Shown: positions 1 through 11,089 of the stretch, in pieces
Layout: the number at the start of each line of letters is the position of its first letter
Position numbering within the stretch: position 1 is the stretch's first letter
The notes under the pieces: model-generated
The model's database searches: none
Told to the model about the DNA's origin: nothing
The model's input: only the letters and a program-made list of their open reading frames with translations
Assembly: GCA_029204225.1 (NCBI GenBank)
Contig: CM055092.1
Location: 73,260,857 to 73,324,856, forward strand
Length of the DNA: 64,000 nt
Direction of reading: 5' to 3'
DNA from: Diphasiastrum complanatum
Lineage: Eukaryota > Streptophyta > Lycopodiopsida > Lycopodiales > Lycopodiaceae
Position numbers and translations under genes: made by a program

Positions 1-20
1 CTGTAGAAGTCACTAGTAAG

Positions 21-395
21 ATGGGATCTGCTGGAGCATACCTTCTAGAAGCTAGTGAGAGGTTGAATTCTACAAATTATGCTATTTGGAAGGTAAGGAT
101 GGAGTCACTCTTGGTGCTCCAAGACCTTTATGAGTTCTTGATTGAAGATGAAGATGAACCTCTAGGTGCACATGAGTTAGCTAGATACAAGAAGAGATCT
201 AGGCTTGCACTTCATTGTGTGAAGATGAATGTGAGCAATGATTTGTTGAGAGAAGTATCAGCTTGTACTAGTGCTAAAGAGGCTTGGGAGTCTTTAAAAT
301 CAATCTACGAGTCTAGCAACACTTCTAGAGTTCTTATGCTTAGAAATCAAATTTTGCAAAGCATGAGAAGAAGTGAGGAGAGTGCACATGATTAA
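21..395 (+). CDS. Copia Gag, N-terminal UBN2-type part
   Basis: The 124 codons contain the hallmarks of plant copia Gag (UBN2/DUF4219): a Leu-Asn-x-x-Asn-Tyr-x-x-Trp-Lys start near residue 15, and the 'AKEAWESLKSIYE' helix near residue 85 followed by a Leu-Arg-Asn-Gln segment. Gag forms the virus-like particle that packages element RNA. The frame stops at 395, and the following ORF overlaps it by 23 bases in another frame. The stretch normally lying between 'SMRRSEE' and 'INGLGD' seems to be missing, so a deletion with a frameshift likely split the original Gag here. Confidence 0.75.
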   Translation: MGSAGAYLLEASERLNSTNYAIWKVRMESLLVLQDLYEFLIEDEDEPLGAHELARYKKRSRLALHCVKMNVSNDLLREVSACTSAKEAWESLKSIYESSNTSRVLMLRNQILQSMRRSEESAHD

Positions 396-2025
396 TGGTC
401 TAGGAGATGGCTTTGCAAATTTGGTCCAAAGTTTTGCCATCCAAGACACTTTGCCAACTATAGAAAAACTTCACAGTGTATTAGTGGCTGAAGAGTGTAG
501 GATGCTCCATGCAAAATCTAGGATGAGTTCCTTGTCTCTGCAGGATGGTGATGAGAAAGCCAATTTCTCATTCAAGGGTAAAAAGAAGACCAATGGAAAG
601 AAGAAGCATGCAAAAGAGGCCAAAGAAGAGGATGATGCATCAAGCTCAAAGGACAAGTCAAAGCAGAAATACTTCTTTTGTGGAAAGAAGGGGCATTATG
701 CATCTGAATGCTACAAGAGGCTAAGAGCACAAGTGGAGGAGGACAAACAAGGAAACCTTGCAAAGGAGGAGGAGGAGGATGAAGTATATGTATTATTGAT
801 GGCATCTACATCCTCACCAACAAGCAATAGCAATTCAAGAGACAATTGGTGGATCGACAGTGGGGCTAGCTCCCACATGTCTTGTGAAAAGGACTTTTTC
901 TCAACCTTACACTCGTTCAATGCTACTAGAAAATTTGTCTTTACTGCAAATGATGAAGAGTGTAGGATAGATGGTGTTGGTACCATCTCTTTGTGTCTAG
1001 AATCCTCAAAATCCATGGATCTAGAAAATGTCCTTTATGTACCATCAATCACCAAGAATATGCCTAGTGTTGGTCTACTCTTAGAAAGTGGTTTGGATGT
1101 CCACTTTAAGCATGGTGTTTGCTTCATCTTGAAGAATGATGTTTGCATTGCAAAGGTATTTAAACATGGAAGATTGTTTAAGTTGGAAGCTAGTGTTGCT
1201 TTTGAAAGAATGAGCTTGGCAAAGGAGGAGATCACTCAAGAGGAGATCTTGGCAAAGTGTGACTTTGCTTGCATTGAGGAGGAGCATCAAAAGGAGGAAG
1301 ATCTTGAGGATCAGCGTCAAAGCATGAGAGTTCCAAGGGAGTCCTCAATGACAATGGCTAAGTCATCAAATTGCATGCAAATTGTCCATTCAAGTGTGCA
1401 TCTTGCAAGGGTGGTGAGCATTGGAGAGTCTACTATCTTTGAATACTTTTTGAAAAGTAGTAGTAGAGATGAGGTGACTTGTTTCTTACCTTTAAGATTC
1501 ATGATGTTTATTACTTTGTATGACAAGACAATGAAATGGGATGTTTTGAAATCTACATTTGTTGTTGATAAAGCAATTTCATTGGATAACTATTTTTGTA
1601 ATAGTTCGAATAGAGTCATAGAAGATGAAACATCATTTGCTTTGGAAATCTTTGTGTCCACATGCTTTGTGCATGATCATTCCAATGTAAGAACTAAAGA
1701 TTATCATATTTCAATGATAGGAATAATGGTAGTGTTTTGTTCTTCAAGTAGAGATTGTAGAATCTACTTGTTTTCCATCAAAGAAGTTGTCAATGGTGGA
1801 AATGTGATCTTTCAAAAGTGGGAAATTTATAAACTTGAAGAAGCATCTTTGGATCAACACCTTATTCAATTCATTGATGTTTTGAAGTCAAGTCAAGTGG
1901 AGGAGCAAGCTCAAGACCCAAGGACTCCAAGAAGAACCTTGAGTATCAAGATGGAGCCATCAAGGCTCAATCATATGGATCAAGCAAGGTCTTTGGCAAC
2001 ATTATTTATGCACTTAATATTTTAA
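373..2025 (+). CDS. Copia Gag C-terminus, zinc knuckle and aspartic protease with a long unassigned tail
   Basis: This 550-codon ORF begins with the Gag 'INGLGDGFANLVQSF' segment. A lysine-rich stretch follows, then a knuckle at about residues 100-113 (Y-x2-C-x4-H-x4-C, with the expected first Cys read as Tyr100). The retropepsin motif WWIDSGASSH has its catalytic Asp at residue 162, and the 'LYVPSITKN' protease segment lies near residue 220. After about residue 275 nothing matches GAG-pre-integrase, integrase or RT, yet the frame stays open for roughly 280 more codons to TAA at 2023-2025. Gag and protease calls are firm; the tail is unknown. It may be a captured or rearranged sequence, or degenerate pol in another frame. 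Confidence 0.75.
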   Translation: MRRVHMINGLGDGFANLVQSFAIQDTLPTIEKLHSVLVAEECRMLHAKSRMSSLSLQDGDEKANFSFKGKKKTNGKKKHAKEAKEEDDASSSKDKSKQKYFFCGKKGHYASECYKRLRAQVEEDKQGNLAKEEEEDEVYVLLMASTSSPTSNSNSRDNWWIDSGASSHMSCEKDFFSTLHSFNATRKFVFTANDEECRIDGVGTISLCLESSKSMDLENVLYVPSITKNMPSVGLLLESGLDVHFKHGVCFILKNDVCIAKVFKHGRLFKLEASVAFERMSLAKEEITQEEILAKCDFACIEEEHQKEEDLEDQRQSMRVPRESSMTMAKSSNCMQIVHSSVHLARVVSIGESTIFEYFLKSSSRDEVTCFLPLRFMMFITLYDKTMKWDVLKSTFVVDKAISLDNYFCNSSNRVIEDETSFALEIFVSTCFVHDHSNVRTKDYHISMIGIMVVFCSSSRDCRIYLFSIKEVVNGGNVIFQKWEIYKLEEASLDQHLIQFIDVLKSSQVEEQAQDPRTPRRTLSIKMEPSRLNHMDQARSLATLFMHLIF

Positions 2026-2286
2026 TTGATGTATCTTCAAGTGCACAAAATGCCTTGGAATCCATGGCTTGGCATGATGTTTAGTTTTTGAAGTGTGTTA
2101 CATGTATATAGACACATTTATGGAACATCTTGTAAGGGATCCTCTAAGAGGTGGTGAAAGATCCTTCATGGACATCATTCTCTATTGGAGTCTCAAAAGT
2201 GCCTTGTTTGTAGCTGGATTTTTTAGACACTTCTAAAAGCTCTCATTCATCTATCAAGAGAGTTGTAAATAGATCAAGCTAAATTT

Positions 2287-2295
2287 GAGGAGGAG
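2287..2295 (+). other. Polypurine tract of the copia element
   Basis: GAGGAGGAG lies directly before the TGTGAAG start of the LTR. This is the expected position of the plus-strand priming site for reverse transcription. Confidence 0.75.
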
Positions 2296-2996
2296 TGTGA
2301 AGAATTGCCAAAAATTGGCAAATCTAGCTTGATCAAAGACCATGTAGAACATTGTAAATATTGTGTATAGTTGGGTTTCACACATGTAAGGCCAAGATGC
2401 CACATGGCAACCCACTCCTAATGTAGGTTAGGTCAAGTCAAGAGAGTTGTTCATGTCTATTTGGTGGTCATCCCTACTTTATAGGACCTACACCTAAGTT
2501 TAAGGTGAAAATTTGACCAACTAGCTACCTACCAAGCATAACTCTAGGATCTAGGCTAGGGTTTCATTTTAGGGCAAGAAGGGTGAGTTAAATTCCTTAT
2601 TACATGCTAAAAATCCACCTAACTTCAAGAAGGAAGTCGAATTTGCTATGTATTCCAAGCTCCCATAGTGAGAAGATAGAAAATTTTTGGAGCTCATTGG
2701 CAATCTCAAGCTAGTTCACTATGTACATTGAGTTTTTGTGATCCAAATGAAACCAAATCAATTTCTACTTGTTTCTCATGGTGAAGGCCTTACTACAGCC
2801 TGTAGTACACACGTGTGGGCTCGGATTTCAATGTTTATCAATGCTTTTGATTGTTAATGCTTGTTGTTTGTCAAATTGCCAATCTAGATCAACTTTTTTG
2901 TGTCTAGTTTTTTGATAGATTGTTAAGCAAGTATCCAATCACTCTTGTGGATCTTTTGTAGATCCATTTATGGTCCTAAAGTACAGTACTTTCACA
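2296..2996 (+). repeat. 3' LTR of the gag-protease copia element
   Basis: It starts TGTGAAG right after the polypurine tract and ends CTTTCACA, giving imperfect inverted ends of about 6 bases. The ends are supported by the LTR at 42773-43264 read in reverse. That copy shares the start (an ATTGGCAAA...CTTGATCAA block), an internal palindrome CACACGTGTG (here 2808-2817), and the end (GATCT..TTTAGATCCATT...TTTCACA). Distances from palindrome to LTR end agree (about 180 and 179 bases). No second LTR of this copy is in the window. Confidence 0.7.
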
Positions 2997-5666
2997 CTGA
3001 GCAACCATCTCCATCCCTGCTGGCTCACAACCACGGGCATCCTGGATTCACATCACCCCATAATGCACTCCATGCCCTCAAGATATGTACCACACCAGGT
3101 ACACTCCATGACACCTATGTCCAAGTAGGCTTGACCCGTTCCTAGGTCACCACATGATGTATCAGCTAAAGAACATTGTCCATACATCAAATGACATATC
3201 ATACTTGAGCAACTATAGCATCTCCATGAGTGCCACCCCAATGGACTCGTCATCCACATATTATGCTCACCTGATGTCTCCGATCATGGTCACCATCTTG
3301 CTAGACAAGCCGAACTCCAAAGCATCACTTGCTCCACCTGGCTCCTAGCAACTGCTCGCTCTCCCTGGCTATGTTCCACCTGACACCATGTCAATGCAAG
3401 CTTGTCCCTGAGTCGTCACTCATGGGATCTCGAGACTACTGTCTCCCTGATTGTACTGAGATATATGGCTCTGAGTGACTTCCTCTAGGATTATCCCTGA
3501 TCTCACCACCTGAGAATCTGCACCATGGAAATTTCAACACCTATGCCAAGCCTAGACTCCTGCAAATACAGCCAACTGCATGAAAGCTATAGATAGCTTA
3601 TCCACGCCCGTGATGGTAGATGCCTCCCCATCGATGCCAATGCCAATGACTGACTCCCTGCTGTAATGCCAACTTGTACTCCCAAATGAGCACACCATGA
3701 AGTCCTCGCCATCAGTGTCCCCTCTACTAGATCAGTAGCAAAATACTCACCACAATGTTTGCCCGCCGATCACACCCCATGCGATCTCCATCAGCTCTCC
3801 AACCTAGAGTTGGCTCCCAAAGCTTCACGCTTTGTCCATTTGCGTCTGTAGCTTTCTGATTCCGTCATGAATCCCACCTATAAGTCTTGCCCATCCAAAG
3901 ACTCAAGTCCAATCTGAAATAGTTGTCCTCTTATGATTATCCCATGTCATCATGCAGTGCTATCCCTACAAGGTATCCCAATGCCATCCCTGATCACAAA
4001 AATTTGAACATCTACCATGTAGTGCCCACCTGTATTTCCCCCAAGCTATCTCAAAGCTGCTTCTGTGAATGGTTCCAAACCACTCCCTGAGAATACACTG
4101 AGATGTGAACTCCAAAGCCACCATCAAGTTCCTCACATGACTGTGCATGCCAATATCCCTCCAAGTGACCCTATGAGATCTTCCATGGCCCAAACCAAAC
4201 GACCTGCACCCTGTCATCATTGAAATATGCATCTCTGATGCAATACTGATATGGCAGATTGACTTGACTTACCCTGAATAGGCAGTTGAAGTGTATCTAT
4301 TTGATGACAGATCTGATACACTGTTCCACAACTAGGCTTGATAAAAAATTGACTTACCAACTGCATAACTGCAAAATCAACACACTAACCACTCTCCAAG
4401 AGCATCCAAAGTTTGATTATTGACCCGTTCTTCATCCTCTGCATGTCTCACACACAGCTCGTCCAATGCAAGTCTGTTATCTTGCCCAGTGGCTTTCAAC
4501 TGGCATCACCTTGCACTTTCATCACCAGTGACCGCCAAAATGTGTGTACCTCCAAGCTAGCCCATATTTCTCTCCGAACAAGAAATTTTTAAGCTACAGA
4601 TGCGTGTGTCAATGCAGCTATCACCTGACTCGACAATGTCACTGTCGATCATACCTGTGAGAGCGTTCCTCCAAAAAGCCACTTGACATTGGTTGGTTTG
4701 AACTCCAAGAGTTGAACCTGATCACAAGAATTTTTCACCTGTAATTGGCATACCATGCCTACCTCTCACTTGTGATTGCTTGCCCTCTCAAAATTGTCAC
4801 CAATGATGAGTAGTCACGCCGCCAAACTGCACTTTCGTCAACAAAACTAGCTTTCTCCACACAATTTTGCTACCATTCGCCCCCATACTGCATTTACCAC
4901 CTCCAAACGCCTTGTTACTCTATCAAGAGTAAGTAATAATGATTCTAAAGCGATAATGCCTCATTGTATCGCCCTGTAGCAGGTTTCACCAGCCAAAAAT
5001 TGCCCCAAATTTGGCCCTACAATACCCAAATAGCGAATGTAGCCCATCACTAGGTCACCCGCACTCCGCTCGATAGAATGGTGATGAAAATTCTTCGAAA
5101 TGCATTTTTCCCTGCTCTGTGATGTCGCTCTGTTTGCTGGATATGAGCAGCCAGTTTCAGGAATCATATTGGCCCAAGGATGGCCAAAAAAGATGCCTTC
5201 CAGCCAAAGATAGCACTTACCAAAGAATTAGCTTGCATTTTGAACTGATTCTTTATTTAGAAATTTTTTAATGAAATGAAGTTTCATTTGAACTTCGGGT
5301 CCCTTCACTCAATTTCAAATTGAAAATTTTTAATGAAAATTCTTCAAAATTGGCCTTCAAATTTTCATGGGTCCTTTCAAATGCATCTCTACCATTGAAG
5401 TAGATCCAATGGCCCATTCCTCGTGGATCACCACCATCGATTCATATAGAGTTCCATCCGATGGACTTCGATCGATTGGCGTGATGATCCCATGCCCTAT
5501 GGCCGCTAAGCCCTTGTCTATACTATGGCCATTCTTGAGTGGGGGCACGTGACTGTCCCCGCGCCCTCTTCTTCTTCTTCTTCTTGATGTTTTCAAGCTT
5601 CTCCTTCGCAACAAGCTATGGCAGCCCTCCCCAATCGATCTCCAGCTCCTTCTGGCAGGTCGCGAC
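2997..5666. other. 2.7 kb without a recognisable gene
   Basis: All frames are broken; the longest is an 88-codon reverse frame (3966-4232) with no motif I recognise. The text is rich in CA/TG and poor in CG, as expected of old, methylation-decayed transposon sequence. A short CTT run lies near 5570-5590. The right edge is the end of the next copia LTR. Confidence 0.5.
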
Positions 5667-6429
<763 letters not shown>

Positions 6430-6440
6430 CTCCTCCTAAA
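6430..6440 (-). other. Polypurine tract (reverse)
   Basis: The minus strand reads TTTAGGAGGAG immediately before the TGTTG LTR start. This is the canonical place for the plus-strand primer of a copia element. Confidence 0.7.
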
Positions 6441-6489
6441 AATGTATCTAATGTGGGTCAAGCATCGATCTTGAGATAAGACCAAGATT

Positions 6490-6960
6490 AGATCTATGCT
6501 TTGAGAAGGCACTTTTGCAAAGTGGCTTTGTGAGAAGATCAGCAATACATTAAGATGTGTTGACATGTTCCAAGTTGATTTCATCTCCAATGAGCTTTTC
6601 CCTTATAAAATGGTGTGCCACTTCTATATGCTTGCTTCTCGCATGAAAAATAGGACTGTTTGCAAGAGCTTGGGCCGATATGTTGTCACACTTGATCAAG
6701 GGAAGATCATCCTCTTTGATGCACTTTAGCTCCATGATTAACCTCTTGATCCAAAGCACCTCTTTAGTTGTTGTAGTGAGTGCTTTGTACTCGGCCTCAC
6801 AAGAAGATAGTGATATGGTATCTTGCTTCTTTGAAAGCCAAGAAACAAGATTTCCTCCAAGAAAAATAGTATATGCATTAATGGACTTTCGATCCATTTT
6901 ATCAATTGCAAAATCGGAATCCGAATAGCCAACAATGGTTAGATCTTCATTCTTGTACAA
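6490..6960 (-). pseudogene. Copia RNase H domain
   Basis: The minus frame (6550-6960, then continuing past a stop) shows copia RNase H: an Asp in 'GYSDSDFA', a Glu in 'LSSCEAEYKAL', an Asp in 'IKCDN', and the 'HARSKHIEVAHHFIREKL' segment. This enzyme degrades the RNA template during reverse transcription. One TAA interrupts the end (about 6550), after which 'CIADLLTKPL' continues in the same frame. A start Met inside the domain is an accident of the frame break. Confidence 0.88.
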
Positions 6961-7081
6961 TAAACCATAATCTTGAGTAGAAGATACATATCTTCAAACT
7001 CTCTTGGCCATCTTCCAATGTTGGATCTTAGGATCTTGCATAAATTGACTCAATTTGTGCACACAATAGCTCAAATCGGGT

Positions 7082-7930
7082 CTAGTGATAGTAAGCCAAA
7101 TTAAGGAGCCTCCTATAAAGTGTAATGTCCTCGAAGGATCTTTCATCACCTTTAATAGGGTCTTTTACATGTTGCTCCATGGGAGTATGTATGCCTTTAC
7201 AATTTTGCATATTGAATTTTCTCAACATAGAAAAGACATATCTAGATTGACAAAAAAAAGCATACTCTTCATGAAAATCAATCTCAAGGCCTAAAATGTA
7301 ATGGATCTCTCCCAGATCTTGCATTTTAAATTTTCCTCCTAATGCATCCTTACTTTCTTGAGCTAGTATCAAACAACTTCCACTAAGAATAATGTCATCT
7401 ACATAGATTAGAAGAATGACAATATTACTAGCATCAAACTTAAAGTACATAGAAGGATCATAGTCACTAAGCACAAATTCTAATGAAAGTAGAAAGTTGT
7501 TGAGTCTTGAATACCATGATGTAGGTGCTTGATTCAAGCCATAAAGACTTCTAAATAGCAAACACACCTTAGACTTATCCTTGATGAATCCTTGAGGTTG
7601 TTCCATGTATATCTCTTCCTCAAGATAGCCATTCAAAAAAGCGTTGGAGACATCAAGATGATACAATTTCCACTTAAAAAATAAGGCCAGAGAGATTATG
7701 ATTCTTATTGTCACCATCTTTGCTATAGGAGCAAAGGTTTTTTCATAGTCAAGGCCATATATTTGTGCAAAGCCTTTAGCACATATTCTTGTCTTGTACT
7801 TGTTGATGGAGCCATCATGATTGTACTTGATCTTGAACACCCACTTCCATCCAATGATGTGCATGTTAGGTGGTGGATCCACTAGCTCCCATGTGTGGTT
7901 GGTGATCAAGGCATCATATTCAATCTTCAT
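7082..7930 (-). pseudogene. Copia reverse transcriptase
   Basis: The 282 codons span most of the RVT_2 domain: 'WVFKIKYNHDGSINKYKTR', 'DYEKTFAPIAKM', 'LDVSNAFLNGYLEEEIYMEQP', 'LYGLNQAP' and the catalytic 'YVDDIIL' (near 7390-7405 on the plus strand). It ends with the 'TPMEQ' linker. The YVDD site is intact, but the frame ends early in a sequence no longer matching the copia consensus, and it is separated from RNase H by breaks. It copied the element's RNA into cDNA in the cytoplasmic particle. Confidence 0.9.
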
Positions 7931-8028
7931 GGCCTCATACCACTCCTGGTATTGAGGGCTTCTTGGACATCTTTAGGCTCCTCATGAGAAACAAAATAAG
8001 CATAAGTGGAATCAAGATCCACTTGTTT

Positions 8029-8415
8029 TTATTTGTCATCATAAGTGAGCCTCTTAGGCTCGGATCTCTCCCTCATGGATCTTCTAGGAGTGAAAATCCG
8101 AGGACTTCCATCTTGAAATCTCGATCCCTCGATATGTTGATTGTCTTCAATAACAAAAGGTGATAGATTTTGAGGTTGCTTGATCTCGGCCCCTCCAAGA
8201 TTGGACTTTTCTTCTTCATGAAAAACTACATCTCTACTTTCAATTACTTTAGAAGTAGAGAGCATGTAGATTCGATAGGCTTTCTTGTTGGATGAATATC
8301 CAACCATTACTCCTTTGCTTGCACAAGGATCATCCTTCTTTCTCATTTCCAAGGGAATATGGACAAAGCATATGCATCCAAATACTCTAAGGTGATCACC
8401 CTTAGGTTTCTTCAA
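8029..8415 (-). pseudogene. Copia integrase C-terminal region
   Basis: It contains 'LRVFGCICFVHIP', 'KGVMVGYSSNKKAYRIY' and a 'SRDVVFHEEE' segment, which is the standard copia stretch after the integrase catalytic core, then the variable linker toward RT ending 'RRSMRERSEPKRLTYDDK'. It overlaps the integrase-core frame by 4 bases at 8412-8415 with a frame change. Confidence 0.82.
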
Positions 8416-8647
8416 ATAAGTGCTTCATATGGTGACTTTCCTCCAAGTGCAACATGAGGGAGTCGATTGCAAAGATAGTTTGAACAATTGATGGCCTCAC
8501 CCCAAAAGTCTTTTGGCAAGGATGCCTCAATTCTAATGGTTTTGGCACATTCACACAAGGTTCTATTCTTTCTTTCAGCCACCCCATTTTGAGATGGTGT
8601 ATATGCACAAGAAAACTCCCTTTTAATGCCTTGCAACATCGTTGCAT
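8412..8647 (-). pseudogene. Copia integrase core, 3' end
   Basis: The minus frame starts inside 'GIKREFSCAYTPSQNGVAER', which carries the third catalytic residue (Glu) of the DDE triad, and continues to 'LGGKSPYEALI'. The first two catalytic Asp residues are absent because the element is truncated just upstream (about 8640-8650), where the reading becomes unrelated. Confidence 0.85.
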
Positions 8648-8679
8648 TATGAGGGATCAACCAAAACAACAAAAGACAT

Positions 8680-9670
8680 TACAATGGTTTGTGTATGATC
8701 TCTAAATTTTATTTTTAGATTATGTACATGTGTCTCATTAGGTTCTCTTACTTCCACTGGCCTATTTCCAGTTATTGGGTCAACAAGCGGCCTATCACAT
8801 TGGTCTATATCCAAAATTGAACTTGTTTTTCTAATTTTTTTTTGGTTTATGAATTTTTTTTCTTAATTTAGCAATCTTAGAGGTGTCTTGTAGGGGGCAA
8901 ATGGAAGCACCAAGTAAAGACATCGAGGGTTCACAATTATATATGTTTTTGCTTTCAACTAAAAGAATGGACTTGTGGCGATGTGTAGCCATGGTCTTTG
9001 GGCAGGAATTGGGTCTGGTGGGTGATGAATCATAAATATTGTGTGATCTCTTCTTTTTTTTTGGGTGAGGAACAGATACAATGGCCTCGACATTTTTAGT
9101 GGTGGGTTTTGTGACATGAGCAGTGGTAGAAGCAGGCTTGCGGGGTCCCATAGATACAGATTTAGCACTCCGTAATGAATATACCGGATCTTTCCCCTCC
9201 ACAATAGCAGCTAGCACCAGTTTTAAGTATTGCTTCATGCAAAGAAGTTTATATTAGTTATGCTCAACATAGGACTACTCAATTTTGACAAGAGATATTT
9301 TACTTGCAAGGTGCTAGGAATTTTATAATTAGTTAAACACTATGCTAAGCGTAGAACACTTGTTAATAAACATTATTAAAAACATGTTATATGATTACAT
9401 ACCAAAGTCACAAGAGCTTTATCAAAGTAAGTTTTGATGACATCATCTTGGCAAAGTCGAATCTTAATCATAGTCTCGTTCAGAATGAAATTTTGAAAAA
9501 ATTCTGGATTGCATGGCGCAAAAACGGCTTAGGATTGTCCATTGACGGTGGATCTATGTCAACTGGTTCGAATAATATCTTGATTGGTACGTTCACAAAA
9601 TCTTTGAGTTCAGCGAGATCCAGGATGGATAATCTCCTTTCGGATCTCAGATGCATACAACGGAACGAGA
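8680..9670 (-). pseudogene. Coding-like reverse stretch of unknown identity
   Basis: Several minus-strand frames join into protein-like text. A segment near 9480-9670 reads '...LDLAELKDFVNVPIKIL...DIDPPSMDNPKPFLRHAIQNFF'. A 135-codon frame at 8831-9238 is basic and contains a nuclear-localisation-like PKKKKR. After its stop, about 8690-8830 reads 'ILDIDQCDRPLVDPITGNRP'. I recognise no family. Breaks between frames may be introns (the 9240-9390 gap is AT-rich) or mutations. It could be a decayed DNA-transposon accessory gene or a host gene fragment. Confidence 0.35.
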
Positions 9671-9944
9671 TTTAGGACTATTTTTAGTATTTTCATCTCT
9701 CTGATATTTTTTTTATTTTTTATTTTATTCTATTTATTTTTATCTTTCGGTGTATATGTGATCAGATGCTAGATCTGATAAGGGATCTAACCGATGCAAT
9801 GATAAATCTCAATCAAAACCAAAGTCGGATGGATGGATGAGAAGCGGTGTAATTGCGAATCCAAAAGGCAATCGGGAAAAATAAAAATATAGAAAAATAC
9901 AGATGGATTTTGATTGTGAAAAAATCAAGAAAAATTCTGGAATA

Positions 9945-10310
9945 TCTTTGATGGTGAGTTATATAGGGCGAGTAATATCAGGCACGAGTAACAGGATTAT
10001 AACTCGTCGAGCTGTCCACATGCTAAAAATGATGATCAGAACAATCTGTGAAGATGGCGAGTAATGACTCTGATGGCGAGCAATAGAATTATAACTCGTC
10101 AGTCTCTCATATGATAGATCTTTGTGGCTTTAGGCCACTGTTCTGATGGTGAGTAAAGATAATGAATAAAAATAAAAAAAGCTCTGATGACGAGTAATAA
10201 CCTAATAACTCGCCGATCACCAAAATGATAGCTCTGAGGCTGCTATTTACCCTGCTCTGATGGCGAGTAATTTTGGCTCAAAAAAGTGTCAACAAGCTCT
10301 CTAGCGAGTA
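9945..10310. repeat. Degenerate repeat of GGCGAGTAA / TAACTCGYC motifs
   Basis: Across about 365 bp the phrase 'TGATGGCGAGTAA' or a close variant recurs about seven times, and the opposite-strand phrase 'TAACTCG(T/C)C' occurs three times. The copies are irregularly spaced (roughly 40-120 bp) and could pair as short hairpins. The block ends at the start of the gypsy LTR at 10320. Confidence 0.6.
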
Positions 10311-10319
10311 ATAGGTAAT

Positions 10320-11085
10320 TGTTGACAGATCCTCTGCTCTAGAGGAGATGTTGTTTACTTTTCTGCTTCTTGCTTACAAATCTATTTCTTGCATGTTACC
10401 AGGCTCATTTGGGCATTACTTGACTGTTTCTTATGTGTTACAATGCCCAGGCCAGACAGAAATTGACTGAATAACTCTGTAGTATAGATTTTCTTTGTCC
10501 TGTCTGTCAGAGGACTACTCAGGGATGTCACTCTTGAACGCACTTACACTCTACATAAGATGCAAGCCAAGAACGCTCATTCACATATTAGCATGCAAAC
10601 CAATGAACGTTCAGTAGTTTCTACTGCTACTTACTCTACAAATGGATTGAAATCAGATCCTACACTACATTGAACTGAGCTACATTTGCATAAACTGATA
10701 AACAAGAAACAAAAACTAATCTACAGCATGTTAGAAGTCCAAGAATCAAGAAACTAACCAACCTTTTGATTATTGGACATCCCAAGAACATCAAGAACTA
10801 GAATGTTAGATAATATGCAAGATTTATGCCACATTTCTAGCCTCTTTAGTTTACTTGAATGCAGCTCCTACATTAATCCACAAGAAAACAAGAAATCTAA
10901 TCCACAACTAGGAAAGCAAGAAAACTAATCCACTCTAAATCCACAACCACACACAATATGAATGGAAGGGCATGATCATAGGGGCATCACTCAAGAAAAC
11001 CATCATGATCAAGGAGCTTAGTGTAGTATAAAACTCATGCAAATCTTTTTATTAAGCATGGAGTAGATACAATGCAAAAAGCTCC
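10320..11085 (-). repeat. 3' LTR (left copy) of the gypsy gag element
   Basis: It begins TGTTGACAG on the plus strand and matches the right copy base for base with scattered substitutions as far as 11064 (perhaps 90-95% by eye). Beyond 11064 the right copy diverges, so the inner end is uncertain. A purine-rich minus-strand stretch GAAGAGGAG lies near 11088-11096 and could be the polypurine tract, which would put the end near 11085. Confidence 0.75.
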
Positions 11086-11089
11086 TCTT

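Larger units (their letters stand above)
1..2996 (+). mobile_element. Non-autonomous Ty1/copia element with gag and protease only
   Basis: The window opens inside this element, so its 5' LTR is missing. In order it shows a UBN2-type Gag start, a zinc knuckle, a DSGA protease, about 280 codons of open frame with no recognisable domain, a purine tract and a 3' LTR. No integrase, reverse transcriptase or RNase H motif appears between the protease and the LTR. It would have to be mobilised by a relative. The LTR resembles the reverse-oriented LTR at 42773-43264, so at least two family members are present. Confidence 0.8.

Noticed and set aside
2811-2817. ACGTGTG in the copia LTR as a host-gene ABRE
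   Set aside because: It sits in a retroelement LTR with no host gene nearby; recorded instead as an LTR palindrome.
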